Assembly (NCBI GenBank): GCA_009785605.1
Contig: WQVY01000026.1
Coordinates: 1 to 32,487 of the forward strand
DNA: 32,487 bases
Origin: Defluviitaleaceae bacterium
GTDB taxonomy: Bacteria > Bacillota > Clostridia > Lachnospirales > WQUN01
Direction: 5' to 3'
The notes under the pieces were generated by a model. The model saw only the letters and a program-made list of their open reading frames with translations. It ran no database searches and had not been told where the DNA came from. Each line of letters starts with the position of its first letter. The stretch's first letter is position 1. Positions 1 through 8,160 of this stretch are shown piece by piece. The translations under genes and the position numbers were made by a program.

Positions 1-2
1 GA

Positions 3-125
3 TTTTCACCACTTTTCGTTGGCCCCTCCTTGCTTGCCTTAATGGCAAGCCGCGTCAGAGCCGCCTCAATTGGCAAAAATCTGTCACGAAAAGTCACCAT
101 TGTCGGAGTTGAATACAGCTTCTGA
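3..125 (+). CDS. Possible 3' end of an upstream gene (partial)
   Basis: This frame is open from the window edge to a TGA at 123-125 and would encode about 40 residues ending in VGVEYSF. A rho-independent terminator begins about 20 bases downstream, which fits a plus-strand gene ending here. I do not recognise the fragment. In many Firmicutes truA precedes rplM, but this C-terminus does not clearly resemble TruA. An alternative is that the segment is non-coding, because it also contains an inverted repeat (ACTTTTCGT at 11-19 and its complement at 86-94). Confidence 0.25.
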   Translation, partial: FSPLFVGPSLLALMASRVRAASIGKNLSRKVTIVGVEYSF

Positions 126-143
126 TATATCACTATCTTTAAG

Positions 144-190
144 CATACCTGCATACCGGAAAATGCAATTTCTTGTATGCAGGTATTTTT
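144..190 (+). terminator. Rho-independent terminator upstream of rplM
   Basis: An 11-bp perfect stem, ATACCTGCATA (145-155) with its complement at 176-186, encloses a 20-base loop and runs directly into five T residues. It would end transcription of the gene to the left and insulate the rplM promoter. Confidence 0.75.
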
Positions 191-213
191 ATGTCGCGTA
201 TTTCTCCAACGTA

Positions 214-242
214 TTGACATTTTCTAAGACATATTCTAAGAT
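214..242 (+). promoter_or_regulatory. Sigma-A promoter of rplM-rpsI
   Basis: TTGACA at 214-219 is separated by exactly 17 bases from TAAGAT at 237-242. The -35 is a perfect match to consensus and the -10 matches five of six positions. The start point would fall near 249, giving a leader of about 110 bases. Confidence 0.8.
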
Positions 243-247
243 TACAA

Positions 248-328
248 CGATTCACGCCCCGGAATCGAAAAAGGAATTGAAAAAGAACAAAAAATTTAAC
301 AATCAATGTCGTTTCGAAAGAAACAACA
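248..328 (+). promoter_or_regulatory. Structured 5' leader of rplM (possible L13 autoregulatory leader)
   Basis: Two hairpins lie between the promoter and the rplM ribosome-binding site. The first pairs CGATTC (248-253) with GAATCG (262-267). The second pairs GTTTC (311-315) with GAAAC (320-324), closes a GAAA tetraloop, and extends by TGT/ACA after one mismatch. Leaders bound by L13 are known in front of rplM in some Firmicutes. Whether this is a homologous leader is inference from position and structure only. Confidence 0.45.
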
Positions 329-361
329 TCAAACAGCATTGTGTAAAAGTTGGAGGTATTC

Positions 362-799
362 ATGCGCACCACCCATATCACAAAGCCCCTGGAAGTAGAG
401 CGTAAGTGGCTGGTAGTAGACGCCGAAAATCAACTTCTGGGCCGCTTGAGCTCACAGGTAGCTCATATTTTGCGCGGCAAGCATAAGCCGGACTTTAGCC
501 CCTCTGTAGATTGTGGGGACTATGTAATCATCGTAAATGCAGACAAGATCCGCGTAACCGGCAAAAAATTAGACCAGAAAACCTACGTGCGCCATACCGG
601 TTGGATTGGCCACCGCAAAGAGACAAAACTCAAAGTCGTACTTCAGCGCAAGCCAGAGTACGTACTATCTCACGCAATAAAAGGCATGTTGCCTAAGAAT
701 AACCTGGGCCGCAAGATGTTTTCCAAGCTTCACGTTTACGCTGGCCCTACTCATAAGCATGAGGCGCAAAAGCCTGAAGTGCTGAATATAACCACTTAA
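362..799 (+). CDS. rplM: 50S ribosomal protein L13
   Basis: This is ribosomal protein L13, an early-assembling component of the large subunit. The 145-residue product has the family features: [19 protein letters not shown] near the N-terminus, the [12 protein letters not shown] segment, and [20 protein letters not shown] towards the end. The length is normal (about 142-148). I chose the ATG at 362 because GGAG at 352-355 is well spaced before it; the in-frame TTG at 350 overlaps that site. It is co-transcribed with rpsI 21 bases downstream, the usual L13-S9 pair, from the promoter at 214-242. Confidence 0.97.
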   Translation: MRTTHITKPLEVERKWLVVDAENQLLGRLSSQVAHILRGKHKPDFSPSVDCGDYVIIVNADKIRVTGKKLDQKTYVRHTGWIGHRKETKLKVVLQRKPEYVLSHAIKGMLPKNNLGRKMFSKLHVYAGPTHKHEAQKPEVLNITT

Positions 800-820
800 G
801 GTAGAAGGAGATTTATTTTT

Positions 821-1213
821 ATGGCAGCAGTTTCATATTATGGTACAGGCAGAAGAAAAAGCGCCGTTGCAAGGGTGTACCTGTTGCCTGGTAAGGGCGA
901 CATCATCATAAACAAGCGCGGCATAGATGACTATTTTGGGTTAGAAACCCTTAAATTAATCGTACGTCAACCTTTAGAGCTTACAGGCACGACCGCCAAG
1001 TTTGACATTAAAGTAAATGTTTTTGGTGGCGGTTACACTGGGCAAGCCGGTGCAATACGTCACGGCATTTCCAGAGCCTTATTAGAAGCAGACGGTGACT
1101 TCCGTGCGCCTCTAAAAAAAGCTGGCTTTTTGACACGCGACCCCCGCATGAAAGAGCGTAAAAAATACGGTCTTAAAGGCGCAAGACGCGCACCACAGTT
1201 CTCCAAGCGTTAA
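821..1213 (+). CDS. rpsI: 30S ribosomal protein S9
   Basis: This is ribosomal protein S9, whose C-terminal tail reaches the P-site tRNA in the small subunit. The 130 residues match the family throughout: [16 protein letters not shown] at the start, [20 protein letters not shown] in the middle, and a basic C-terminus ending in APQFSKR. The final lysine-arginine is the conserved tail. AGAAGGAG lies about 10 bases before the ATG. The stop is followed within 22 bases by a GC-rich hairpin with a T run, so the ribosomal protein operon probably ends, at least partly, before ispE. Confidence 0.97.
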   Translation: MAAVSYYGTGRRKSAVARVYLLPGKGDIIINKRGIDDYFGLETLKLIVRQPLELTGTTAKFDIKVNVFGGGYTGQAGAIRHGISRALLEADGDFRAPLKKAGFLTRDPRMKERKKYGLKGARRAPQFSKR

Positions 1214-1234
1214 TGCAGTTGTTCTCGAAAACGG

Positions 1235-1260
1235 ACCCCCGGCCAAGCGCCGGGGGTTTT
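1235..1260 (+). terminator. Terminator-like hairpin abutting the ispE start codon
   Basis: A 9-bp GC-rich stem, ACCCCCGGC (1235-1243) with GCCGGGGGT (1249-1257), has a five-base loop and is followed by TTTT, and the ispE ATG begins at 1261. The G run of the descending arm (1252-1256) is also the only Shine-Dalgarno-like sequence for ispE. The same element may therefore both terminate rpsI transcription and hide the ispE ribosome-binding site in readthrough RNA. Confidence 0.7.
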
Positions 1261-2268
1261 ATGCAGGTGCAAGCTTTTGCCAAAATTAACCTTGTTTTGG
1301 AAGTAGTAAGCAAGAGGCCAGATGGGTATCACGAGCTAAAGACTATAATGCAGTCGTTGGCTTTGCACGATACTATTTCTATAACCACTGGTGCAATTGA
1401 CATATCCCAAGCGTCCCATAAACATGAAGATAATTTTCGATTAATCTGCAGCGACCCTAGCCTCCCTACAGATGACCGCAACCTAGTAACCCGCGCGGCC
1501 AAATTCATGATTAAGGAATACGGTATCACTCAGCCAATAACCATAAGGCTAGACAAACGTATCCCGGTAGCGGCAGGTTTAGCTGGCGGCAGTAGCGACT
1601 GTGCCGCGGCCATCCTTGGCATAAACAGCTTACTTGACTTGAACATCCCACTACAACAGCAGGCAAACCTGGCCAATGTTGCATGTAATAAGACATTGGG
1701 GCATAGCACTGCCTCCTCATTGATGGAAATAGGACAAAACTTTGGAGCAGATGTGCCATTTTGTTTGATGGCCAACGCGTTATTAAACAATATTGGCACA
1801 CCGCGTACTATTACCGGTGCAAGCAATATAAGCAGTGCAACTGCCTTTGCCGAGGGCATAGGTGAGAAGCTAACACCTCTCCCACCCCACCCTCATGTGT
1901 GGATAGTATTAGTCTGCCCAAGCATACCAGTATCAACAGCAGAAATATTTAACCGGTGCAAAGCCGCAACAACAACTTCCGTATGCCCCGACATGATACA
2001 TGCTATAACCAATGGCGATTTAACAGCTATCGCTAACAACTTCAAAAATGACCTAACCCAAGTAACTATAAAACTACACCCAGAGATACAAGTATTATTA
2101 GATGAGATGAAAAACTATGGAGCTATAGGCGCAGCTATGAGCGGCTCAGGCCCCTCTGTGTTTGGCTATTTCAATAACGAAGAAAGTGCTAAGAAGGCAA
2201 TAATAAAGTTTCAAAATATATCAGGAAGGGCTTTCCTAACTTACATTCGGCATAAAGGGGGTGCGTGA
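1261..2268 (+). CDS. ispE: 4-diphosphocytidyl-2-C-methyl-D-erythritol kinase
   Basis: This GHMP-family kinase phosphorylates CDP-methylerythritol in the non-mevalonate isoprenoid pathway. AFAKINL at the N-terminus carries the catalytic lysine (K8). IPVAAGLAGGSSDCAAA (about 101-117) is the ATP-binding glycine/serine loop. GADVPFC carries the catalytic aspartate (D164), and GAIGAAMSGSGPSVFGYF is the third GHMP motif. At 335 residues it is longer than the usual 280-300; two apparent insertions, near 143-157 and 172-195, flank the GADVPF segment. I chose the ATG at 1261 because the conserved fold starts there. The ATG at 1213, overlapping the rpsI stop, would add 16 residues encoded by the terminator hairpin. 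The stop overlaps the next start (TGATG). Confidence 0.92.
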   Translation: MQVQAFAKINLVLEVVSKRPDGYHELKTIMQSLALHDTISITTGAIDISQASHKHEDNFRLICSDPSLPTDDRNLVTRAAKFMIKEYGITQPITIRLDKRIPVAAGLAGGSSDCAAAILGINSLLDLNIPLQQQANLANVACNKTLGHSTASSLMEIGQNFGADVPFCLMANALLNNIGTPRTITGASNISSATAFAEGIGEKLTPLPPHPHVWIVLVCPSIPVSTAEIFNRCKAATTTSVCPDMIHAITNGDLTAIANNFKNDLTQVTIKLHPEIQVLLDEMKNYGAIGAAMSGSGPSVFGYFNNEESAKKAIIKFQNISGRAFLTYIRHKGGA

Positions 2269-3626
2269 TGCCAAAAGATAAACAAACGAATTCCGAAAAT
2301 GAAGGTTTGCAACAGCTACCTAAACCTATACAGCTAAACCTGCCCAGCTCACGCTCCAAACCAGCACGCCGCCTTCATGAGCCTGACATAAAAAATCAAG
2401 CCCCCCGCCAAGAGAAGCCTCCCCCACGAGGGAATGTACCCAAAAGCCACAGCGCTACCTCCGGCAAGCGCTATTTTGACTCTGCACAAAAAGCCTATGG
2501 CCAGCGCCGCCAACGCACGCCAAAGGCACCCAAGCAAAAACGCAGATGGTGGTACCACCCCCAGACCGGCCCAATATTGGGGCAGGGGGACAGATTATAC
2601 ACTCCACCACAACCAAAGCAGCCTTTCTTCCCCCCGCATATATGGCGGGTTGTGAGGCTGTGGCCCTTGATGATTATTGGGCTTGCCATTGTTGTTATGG
2701 GGATGATAAATGTATTTAGCTACAATGCGTGGGCTGTGTACTTAGGTGGCGAGCTAATTGGCCACATGTCCATAAACCGTGAAATAGAGCAAGAAAGTAT
2801 CCATTATGATGCCGTACGCCACCGCAGGGATATATTGGGCGCAGATGAAGTACTAGTAAACGAGACGGTAGAAATCCGCACTGTACGCGCAGGCCGCCGC
2901 GAGCTTACTACTTCACATGATATGATAAGACTTATAAGTCAAAATTTTACTTACAGGATAATGGCCTCTGCCATATATCTTGAAGGTGAGCGCGTTGCCA
3001 CACTAAGAAACGAAGCCGAAGCAATACATGTAAAAAATGAAGTAATGGCAAGGTTTATTAACGATGATACAATCTTAGAGCTGTCTGCGTTTGAGGAAGA
3101 TTTTCAAATAAGAAGAATCGAAATAAACGCAGACAATATGAACGAAAACATGGACAACCCCAACGAAGTTATACATTTCCTAGAACGGCCAATACAAGAT
3201 ATCCACAACCATGTGATAAGAAGCGGCGATACTCAAGGCGCGCTTGCAGCATATTTTAACACCACAGTTAACATGATTGGCTACCTCAACGATATTGCGT
3301 CTGACGCAATATTAACCGTAGGCAATATCTTACGCATAGAAATCACCCGCCCACGGCTTACGGTTAGGACTGTAGACGAAATAGAATTTATAGAGCGCAT
3401 ACCCAGGGAAATTGAAACAATAAATAACCCAGACAAGCTATCGACACTGCCATACGAAGTAATCAACGAAGGCCGCGACGGTGAAATACGAGTGATACAG
3501 CGCATTACACGGCTTAATGGGGTACAAGTTGGCGTACCAGAGGAAACATACCGCCGCGAGCTAACAACCGCAGTGACAAGGGTAATAGAAGTGGGGACAT
3601 TAGAATCAGCAATTCAAACACGATAA
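2268..3626 (+). CDS. Membrane-anchored LysM and G5 domain protein
   Basis: This is a predicted cell-wall-associated protein. Residues 1-130 are proline- and lysine/arginine-rich and probably cytoplasmic. One membrane segment lies at about 132-154 and the rest should be outside. A LysM-like module (about 315-358, with HVIRSGDTQGALAAYFNTT and VGNILRIE) suggests binding to peptidoglycan glycan chains. A G5 domain follows (about 368-444, ending with EGRDGEIRVIQRIT and RELTTAVTRVIEVGT). Related clostridial proteins usually carry an M23 endopeptidase after these domains. Here the protein stops at residue 452, so no catalytic domain is present. The ATG overlaps the ispE stop by one base, with AAAGGGGG upstream. 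Its position next to walRK fits a cell-envelope role, which is inference. Confidence 0.75.
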   Translation: MPKDKQTNSENEGLQQLPKPIQLNLPSSRSKPARRLHEPDIKNQAPRQEKPPPRGNVPKSHSATSGKRYFDSAQKAYGQRRQRTPKAPKQKRRWWYHPQTGPILGQGDRLYTPPQPKQPFFPPHIWRVVRLWPLMIIGLAIVVMGMINVFSYNAWAVYLGGELIGHMSINREIEQESIHYDAVRHRRDILGADEVLVNETVEIRTVRAGRRELTTSHDMIRLISQNFTYRIMASAIYLEGERVATLRNEAEAIHVKNEVMARFINDDTILELSAFEEDFQIRRIEINADNMNENMDNPNEVIHFLERPIQDIHNHVIRSGDTQGALAAYFNTTVNMIGYLNDIASDAILTVGNILRIEITRPRLTVRTVDEIEFIERIPREIETINNPDKLSTLPYEVINEGRDGEIRVIQRITRLNGVQVGVPEETYRRELTTAVTRVIEVGTLESAIQTR

Positions 3627-3665
3627 GATTGGGGCACAGCCCATCTAAAATAAGGGGGAAGTAAA

Positions 3666-4385
3666 ATGGCAGAAAAAATATTAGTAGTGGATGACGAGAC
3701 TAAAATCGTGGACATACTAACTTATAACTTGCAAAAAGCAGGTTATGAAACAATTGAGGCACATGACGGTGAAGCCGGGCTCAAGATGGCTTTAGAAGAA
3801 AATCCAGACTTGGTAATGCTAGACATTATGATGCCCAAGATGGACGGTTATGAGGTTTGTAGGCAAATAAGACTACAATCACAGGTGCCTATTATCATGC
3901 TTACAGCTCGTGTAGAAGAGACCGACAAGGTACTAAGTTTCGAGCTGGGTGCAGACGACTATGTAACAAAACCCTTCAATATTAGGGAAACCATGGCTAG
4001 GGTCATGGCCAACCTTCGCCGTAGCAGCGGCGGCCTTGCTAAGGAGCAACAAACCAATAATAAGCTAGTGTTTGGCGAAGTGGAAATTGACTTAGACATG
4101 CACGAAGTCACCCGAGGCGGAGTTCTTGTAGAACTTACGCGTAGGGAGTATGAGCTGGTAAAATTCCTAGCCCAGCGCAATAATCAAGTATTTTCACGTG
4201 AGCAATTGTTCGAAAAAGTATGGTGTTATGAACATTTTGGTGATATGCGTACGGTGGATGTAACCGTAAGGCGGCTAAGGGCCAAGCTAGAACCCGATGA
4301 TACAGAGCCTACCTACATCTTGACCAAGCGCAAAGTCGGCTACTATTTTACAAGGGAATTTGGTGACGGGACCCCTAATGAATAG
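3666..4385 (+). CDS. walR: WalR-type OmpR/PhoB response regulator
   Basis: This is the response regulator of the essential cell-wall two-component system. The receiver domain (1-120) has the acidic pair D9-D10, the phosphoacceptor D53 (in VMLDIMMPKMDGYE), T80 and K102 (TKPF). The winged-helix DNA-binding domain (about 135-235) has LTRREYELVKFLA and VDVTVRRLRAKLE, followed by a VGYYF wing. The close match of the ILVVDDE start and overall length (239) to WalR, and the walK-yycH-yycI genes that follow, support the specific assignment. AAGGGGGAAG precedes the ATG. The last eight bases overlap the walK start, indicating translational coupling. Confidence 0.92.
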   Translation: MAEKILVVDDETKIVDILTYNLQKAGYETIEAHDGEAGLKMALEENPDLVMLDIMMPKMDGYEVCRQIRLQSQVPIIMLTARVEETDKVLSFELGADDYVTKPFNIRETMARVMANLRRSSGGLAKEQQTNNKLVFGEVEIDLDMHEVTRGGVLVELTRREYELVKFLAQRNNQVFSREQLFEKVWCYEHFGDMRTVDVTVRRLRAKLEPDDTEPTYILTKRKVGYYFTREFGDGTPNE

Positions 4386-5790
4386 CATTAAGCTCAAACT
4401 AATAATTATTTATGTAGCGGTTGTTCTCATTGTCATGATTGTTAGCGGCACATTTATGGTGCGAAGCGTTCGTGACGATGAGATTGCCCTTACTTTTTCG
4501 CGCCTAGAATCATTTGCAGAGTCGCTGGAAAACAGGATTGTACGCGTGCATGAGCCTCATGATTTTAGGAGGGAAGACCTCTGGGTTATGATGGATGTGT
4601 ATGATGTACAGGGCATGATTTTGTCTGATATAGGTTTGCCCATAGCCCCTATGGAATTTATTGAGCTCTTTAGCAACCAGAGCTTGATAGATGGCGCTAT
4701 CTTGGCGGCTGTTGGGGGCGATATTGGTTTTGACACAAGAAGCCGGGCAATTAATACCGACCAAACAATGCAGCGGTGGCTGTCTTATGCCGTGCCGGTG
4801 GCTATTGGGAGTGACACATTTATTGTATACACCCGTATTAGCGCAGAGCTAATGAACGAGAGGATTTCTAGGACATTAACAAGCTTGGTTATTACTATAC
4901 TAATATCTGTTGCGCTTACTGCTTTACTGTGGTTTTTCTTGGCCAACAGGATTACAAACCCCATCGTAACCATGATTGACCGGGCCAAGGCCATGGCCCA
5001 AGGTGAGTTGTCACAAGAAATCCCGGTCCATGGCAAGGACGAAATTGGGCAACTGGCTTATAACTTTAACCATATGGCAAGGGAGCTATCCCAGCTTGAT
5101 ACCATGCGCAAGGAGTTTGTAGCCAACGTATCCCACGAGTTGCGTACGCCTCTTACATCTATATGCACCTATACCGAGACGTTGCTTGACGGCGCGATGG
5201 AAGACCCCGAAACGGCGGAGCGCTTCCTTAAAATTGTTGATGACGAAGCCCAGCGCATGTCGTTACTTGTGACGGACTTATTAGAGCTTAGCCGCCTAGA
5301 CAGTGCCCGTACAAAACTTGACCAGGATGTTTTAGACTTGATAGGCTTACTGCGTGTGACTGTCCGCCAAGGCCAGGTTTTGGCCGAGCCCAAAAACCAG
5401 ACCATCGAGTTTGACCCGCCAGAGGAAGCTTGTTTTATATTGGCCAATGCACCGCGCTTTAACCAAGTTGTGTTTAATATATTGTCAAACTCTATCAAGT
5501 ACAGCCCCGATGATTCTAAGATAAGTGTGTCTGTAGAAACTACAGATGATGATTATCGTGTATATATTAAAGACCAAGGCGTTGGCATACCCGAAGACAG
5601 CATACACCGCATTTTTGAGCGTTTTTACCGGGTGGACAAGGGGCGCTCACGCTCTATGGGTGGTACGGGCTTAGGACTTGCCATTGCCAAAGAAATTATT
5701 GAAGAACTTGGTGGCAATATTTATGCGTCCAGCGCTGTTGGCGAAGGGACAACCATGATTTTAAGGATTGATAAGTACATTGAAAAATGA
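4378..5790 (+). CDS. walK: WalK-type sensor histidine kinase
   Basis: This membrane sensor kinase is the partner of WalR. TM1 is at about 8-28, an extracellular domain covers about 29-166, TM2 is at about 167-189, and a HAMP linker runs from 190 to about 243. HisKA has the phosphoacceptor H253 in VSHELRTPL. The ATPase domain has the N box (FNILSNSIKYS), the G1 box (DQGVGIPE), the F box (IFERFYRVD) and the G2 box (GGTGLGLAIAKEI). HAMP runs almost directly into HisKA, so the cytoplasmic PAS domain of Bacillus WalK is missing. The ATG at 4378 is preferred (GGGA upstream); GTG 4363 and TTG 4360 are in-frame alternatives. The product has 470 residues. Confidence 0.9.
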   Translation: MNSIKLKLIIIYVAVVLIVMIVSGTFMVRSVRDDEIALTFSRLESFAESLENRIVRVHEPHDFRREDLWVMMDVYDVQGMILSDIGLPIAPMEFIELFSNQSLIDGAILAAVGGDIGFDTRSRAINTDQTMQRWLSYAVPVAIGSDTFIVYTRISAELMNERISRTLTSLVITILISVALTALLWFFLANRITNPIVTMIDRAKAMAQGELSQEIPVHGKDEIGQLAYNFNHMARELSQLDTMRKEFVANVSHELRTPLTSICTYTETLLDGAMEDPETAERFLKIVDDEAQRMSLLVTDLLELSRLDSARTKLDQDVLDLIGLLRVTVRQGQVLAEPKNQTIEFDPPEEACFILANAPRFNQVVFNILSNSIKYSPDDSKISVSVETTDDDYRVYIKDQGVGIPEDSIHRIFERFYRVDKGRSRSMGGTGLGLAIAKEIIEELGGNIYASSAVGEGTTMILRIDKYIEK

Positions 5791-5817
5791 TAAAGATATG
5801 ATAATTGGCGGTGTATG

Positions 5818-7191
5818 ATGGAAAATACGCTAACAACTACACTAAGAAGGGCTAAGTCATTTTTGATTTTGGCCCTTGTTGTGCTTGCTATATATCAAAC
5901 AGGCAGGTTGTGGTTTGTGCATATGGCAAGCCGCAATTTTTTTGATTATGTAACGGCACGCTTTGTCCCATCTATACCCGAAAGAAGCAGCGAATTTGTG
6001 CGGCCTATGCGGGTAGTACGTGGAGTTGGAGACGGGTTGTTTGCTATCCGTTATAGCGAGCATATGGACGAGCTGGCAAGAAACTACTTTGATATGGTAA
6101 TAACAGAGTTGCTTACAAGTGGCCGCTTTATTGGCGTGTTTGAGACAGATCATGAGCGGATTTTATCGCACCCTGTATTTGTATATGAATATGCATTTGC
6201 TATGCCTGGGGATGTGTTTCCTTTGGCTTTTAACCCACGTGCCACTACATTTTTGACCGCACGCGGGATTAGTGTGTTTGAATCTGTAGCGGTGTGGCCG
6301 TCTTACGAAGGCCAGGATGTAAGAGTCTTTTTTATAAATGGCAGTCAAATGTGGGAGTTTGTGTTGGATGCAGCCAGGGAACAGTTTAGGGGCTATATCC
6401 AGCCTGTCTCACCTAACTTGTTGCATTTTGTTTCTGCTGCTTTGCAGGGGTATGAATATTTACCTGCTGGCAGCTTTGTTGCGCGCAGCGGAGATGTAGG
6501 GTCTGCGTATTTCCCTGTTATTGTGTCCAACCCTTATCGCGCCCACCTTGGTGGTACTTTGCATGACATACGCAACCGTGTTGCGCATTTTTTTGATAAC
6601 CCAGCTACTATTAATGAACGGGTTGCGGGGGATGGCGTGTGGACATTTAGCAATATCCATACGGTAGTGCGCTATTTTGGCTCAGATGTGCTGGAGTATT
6701 CTAGCTTCCGCCCGCGCCGCACTAGTACTGTAACCAGCTTTTTGGATGATTTTTCTGCTGCTTGGGCTTTTATTAATGATGACCCGCATGTGATAGCAGA
6801 AAACGAAGTTTTCCTTACGGGGTTTGAGCCTCGTGGGGCAGGATATGTGTTTTGGTTTGGGTATATTGTGGACAATTTCCCTATTTTGTTGATAGAAGGC
6901 TGGGAGGTATCTTCCGCTGATGACATACTACCGGCACCAATAGAAGTTGTGGTAGAGCAGGGGCGGGTTGTGCGTTATCGTAGGCTGGCCCACAATTTCC
7001 GCACAGATACGACACATAGTTGGCTGGAGTTGGACTTTGACAGGTTTATGGAAGGCCACGAAGGCCCGCTTGCTGGCCTACGCCTAGGCTACCGCATGAC
7101 ACCATGGGAAAACCGGCTGCGGGTAGCATGGTGGGGCTGGTATGAAGAAGTAGATGATTGTGAGTACAACTATGATTATGATAATGAATAG
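5818..7191 (+). CDS. yycH: YycH (WalH) family regulator of WalK
   Basis: YycH family proteins are membrane-anchored and sit mostly outside the cell, where with YycI they modulate WalK. This 457-residue protein has a short cytoplasmic start, one membrane segment at about 14-32 and a long extracellular part. The typical start (a TM followed by GRLWF and a region rich in aromatic residues) and its place right after walK support the family. Sequence conservation is otherwise low, as is usual for YycH. The ATG at 5818 fits the weak GGCGG better than the adjacent ATG at 5815. The C-terminus is unusually acidic, with a tail of Asp, Glu and Tyr residues. Confidence 0.75.
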   Translation: MENTLTTTLRRAKSFLILALVVLAIYQTGRLWFVHMASRNFFDYVTARFVPSIPERSSEFVRPMRVVRGVGDGLFAIRYSEHMDELARNYFDMVITELLTSGRFIGVFETDHERILSHPVFVYEYAFAMPGDVFPLAFNPRATTFLTARGISVFESVAVWPSYEGQDVRVFFINGSQMWEFVLDAAREQFRGYIQPVSPNLLHFVSAALQGYEYLPAGSFVARSGDVGSAYFPVIVSNPYRAHLGGTLHDIRNRVAHFFDNPATINERVAGDGVWTFSNIHTVVRYFGSDVLEYSSFRPRRTSTVTSFLDDFSAAWAFINDDPHVIAENEVFLTGFEPRGAGYVFWFGYIVDNFPILLIEGWEVSSADDILPAPIEVVVEQGRVVRYRRLAHNFRTDTTHSWLELDFDRFMEGHEGPLAGLRLGYRMTPWENRLRVAWWGWYEEVDDCEYNYDYDNE

Positions 7192-7222
7192 ATATTAATG
7201 ATGTATACAAAGGAGGTTATGC

Positions 7223-8065
7223 ATGGAGTGGGAGAAAGCAAAATCATATCTTTTACTGTTTTTTGTATTGCTTAACTTGACTTTGGGTGGGCTAATTTTT
7301 ATGGAGAGCCGCCGTTACAGGGTCACGCCTGAGCGTGAGCAGACCATTATTAATATCTTGGCGCAAAACAATATCACCATGGACAACAGACTACAGAGGC
7401 GCTTCCCGCCTATGCGGATGCTTAATGTCTCTGGTTTTTATTATAATACTGACGAGCTAGTGCGTATTTTTTTTGGCAATGCAACTGTACAGCGTACTAC
7501 CAGCGCGCGTGGGTATGTAGTTACCCGCCGCCCGGCAGAGTTGGTGATTTCTGACGGGTTTATTTCATATACAAACCAGCGGGGGCGCGGGGGCATAGAT
7601 GAGCTAACCCCAGCCGAAGCACAGCGCCTTACAGATGCCTTTGTGCACGCATATTGGCCGGATTTTAGGTTGGACATAATATATACCGGCAACGACTGGC
7701 TGCTACTTTCTTATAGGCAGGTATACCGCGGGCATATTATTCACTCTAATTTTATAGAATTTTTTGTTACCGAAGACGGGATAACACTGGTAGAGATGCA
7801 GTTTAGCCAGGTACTGAATTGGGAAAGTACTGACCCGTTGCCCATTGTATCCCCGGACGAGGCACTCCTGACTTTTTTGCAACGAGTACGGACCCCAGTT
7901 GCACCAATGGTTATTACCCACATGGACCTGGTATATTTCCAGGAAGAAGGAGGGACAGACCCGTACGTTACACACAGGGCTGTGCCTTTTTATAGGGTGT
8001 TTGTAGCCGGTGATGGCAGTGACCCATTCTTGATTAATGCCATAACCAATGAGATGATTAACTAG
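7223..8065 (+). CDS. yycI: YycI (WalI) family regulator of WalK
   Basis: This 280-residue protein starts with MEWEKAKSYLLLFFVLLNL, the typical YycI beginning: a short cytoplasmic segment and one membrane helix (about 8-28). The rest is predicted to be outside the cell. In Bacillus YycI forms a complex with YycH and WalK and tunes kinase activity. A strong AAAGGAGGT lies before the ATG, so this gene may be translated better than yycH. It is the last gene of the operon. The yycJ and htrA genes that often follow in Bacilli are absent here, and a terminator starts 10 bases after the stop. Confidence 0.78.
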   Translation: MEWEKAKSYLLLFFVLLNLTLGGLIFMESRRYRVTPEREQTIINILAQNNITMDNRLQRRFPPMRMLNVSGFYYNTDELVRIFFGNATVQRTTSARGYVVTRRPAELVISDGFISYTNQRGRGGIDELTPAEAQRLTDAFVHAYWPDFRLDIIYTGNDWLLLSYRQVYRGHIIHSNFIEFFVTEDGITLVEMQFSQVLNWESTDPLPIVSPDEALLTFLQRVRTPVAPMVITHMDLVYFQEEGGTDPYVTHRAVPFYRVFVAGDGSDPFLINAITNEMIN

Positions 8066-8074
8066 ACATTTTAT

Positions 8075-8116
8075 AGCCCCGCCGCCCCGGTTAGACCGGT
8101 TGCGGTGGGGCTTTTT
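8075..8116 (+). terminator. Terminator of the wal operon
   Basis: A long GC-rich stem, AGCCCCGCCGCCCCGGT with a nearly perfect complement ending at 8111, is followed by TTTTT (8112-8116). It reads on the plus strand. On the minus strand no T run follows, so it should not stop the converging anti-sigma transcript efficiently. Confidence 0.9.
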
Positions 8117-8160
8117 GTGTGGGCGTTGAAACGCCTGTTATTCTGGACTTTGGACTATGC

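Noticed and set aside
1-100. Inverted repeat ACTTTTCGT as another mobile hairpin element
   Set aside because: Only the 9-bp ends pair; the interior is not symmetrical and no second copy is in the window.
70-405. A 111-codon frame before and into rplM
   Set aside because: It covers a terminator, a consensus promoter and the leader, runs into rplM in another frame, and has no ribosome-binding site or recognisable protein.
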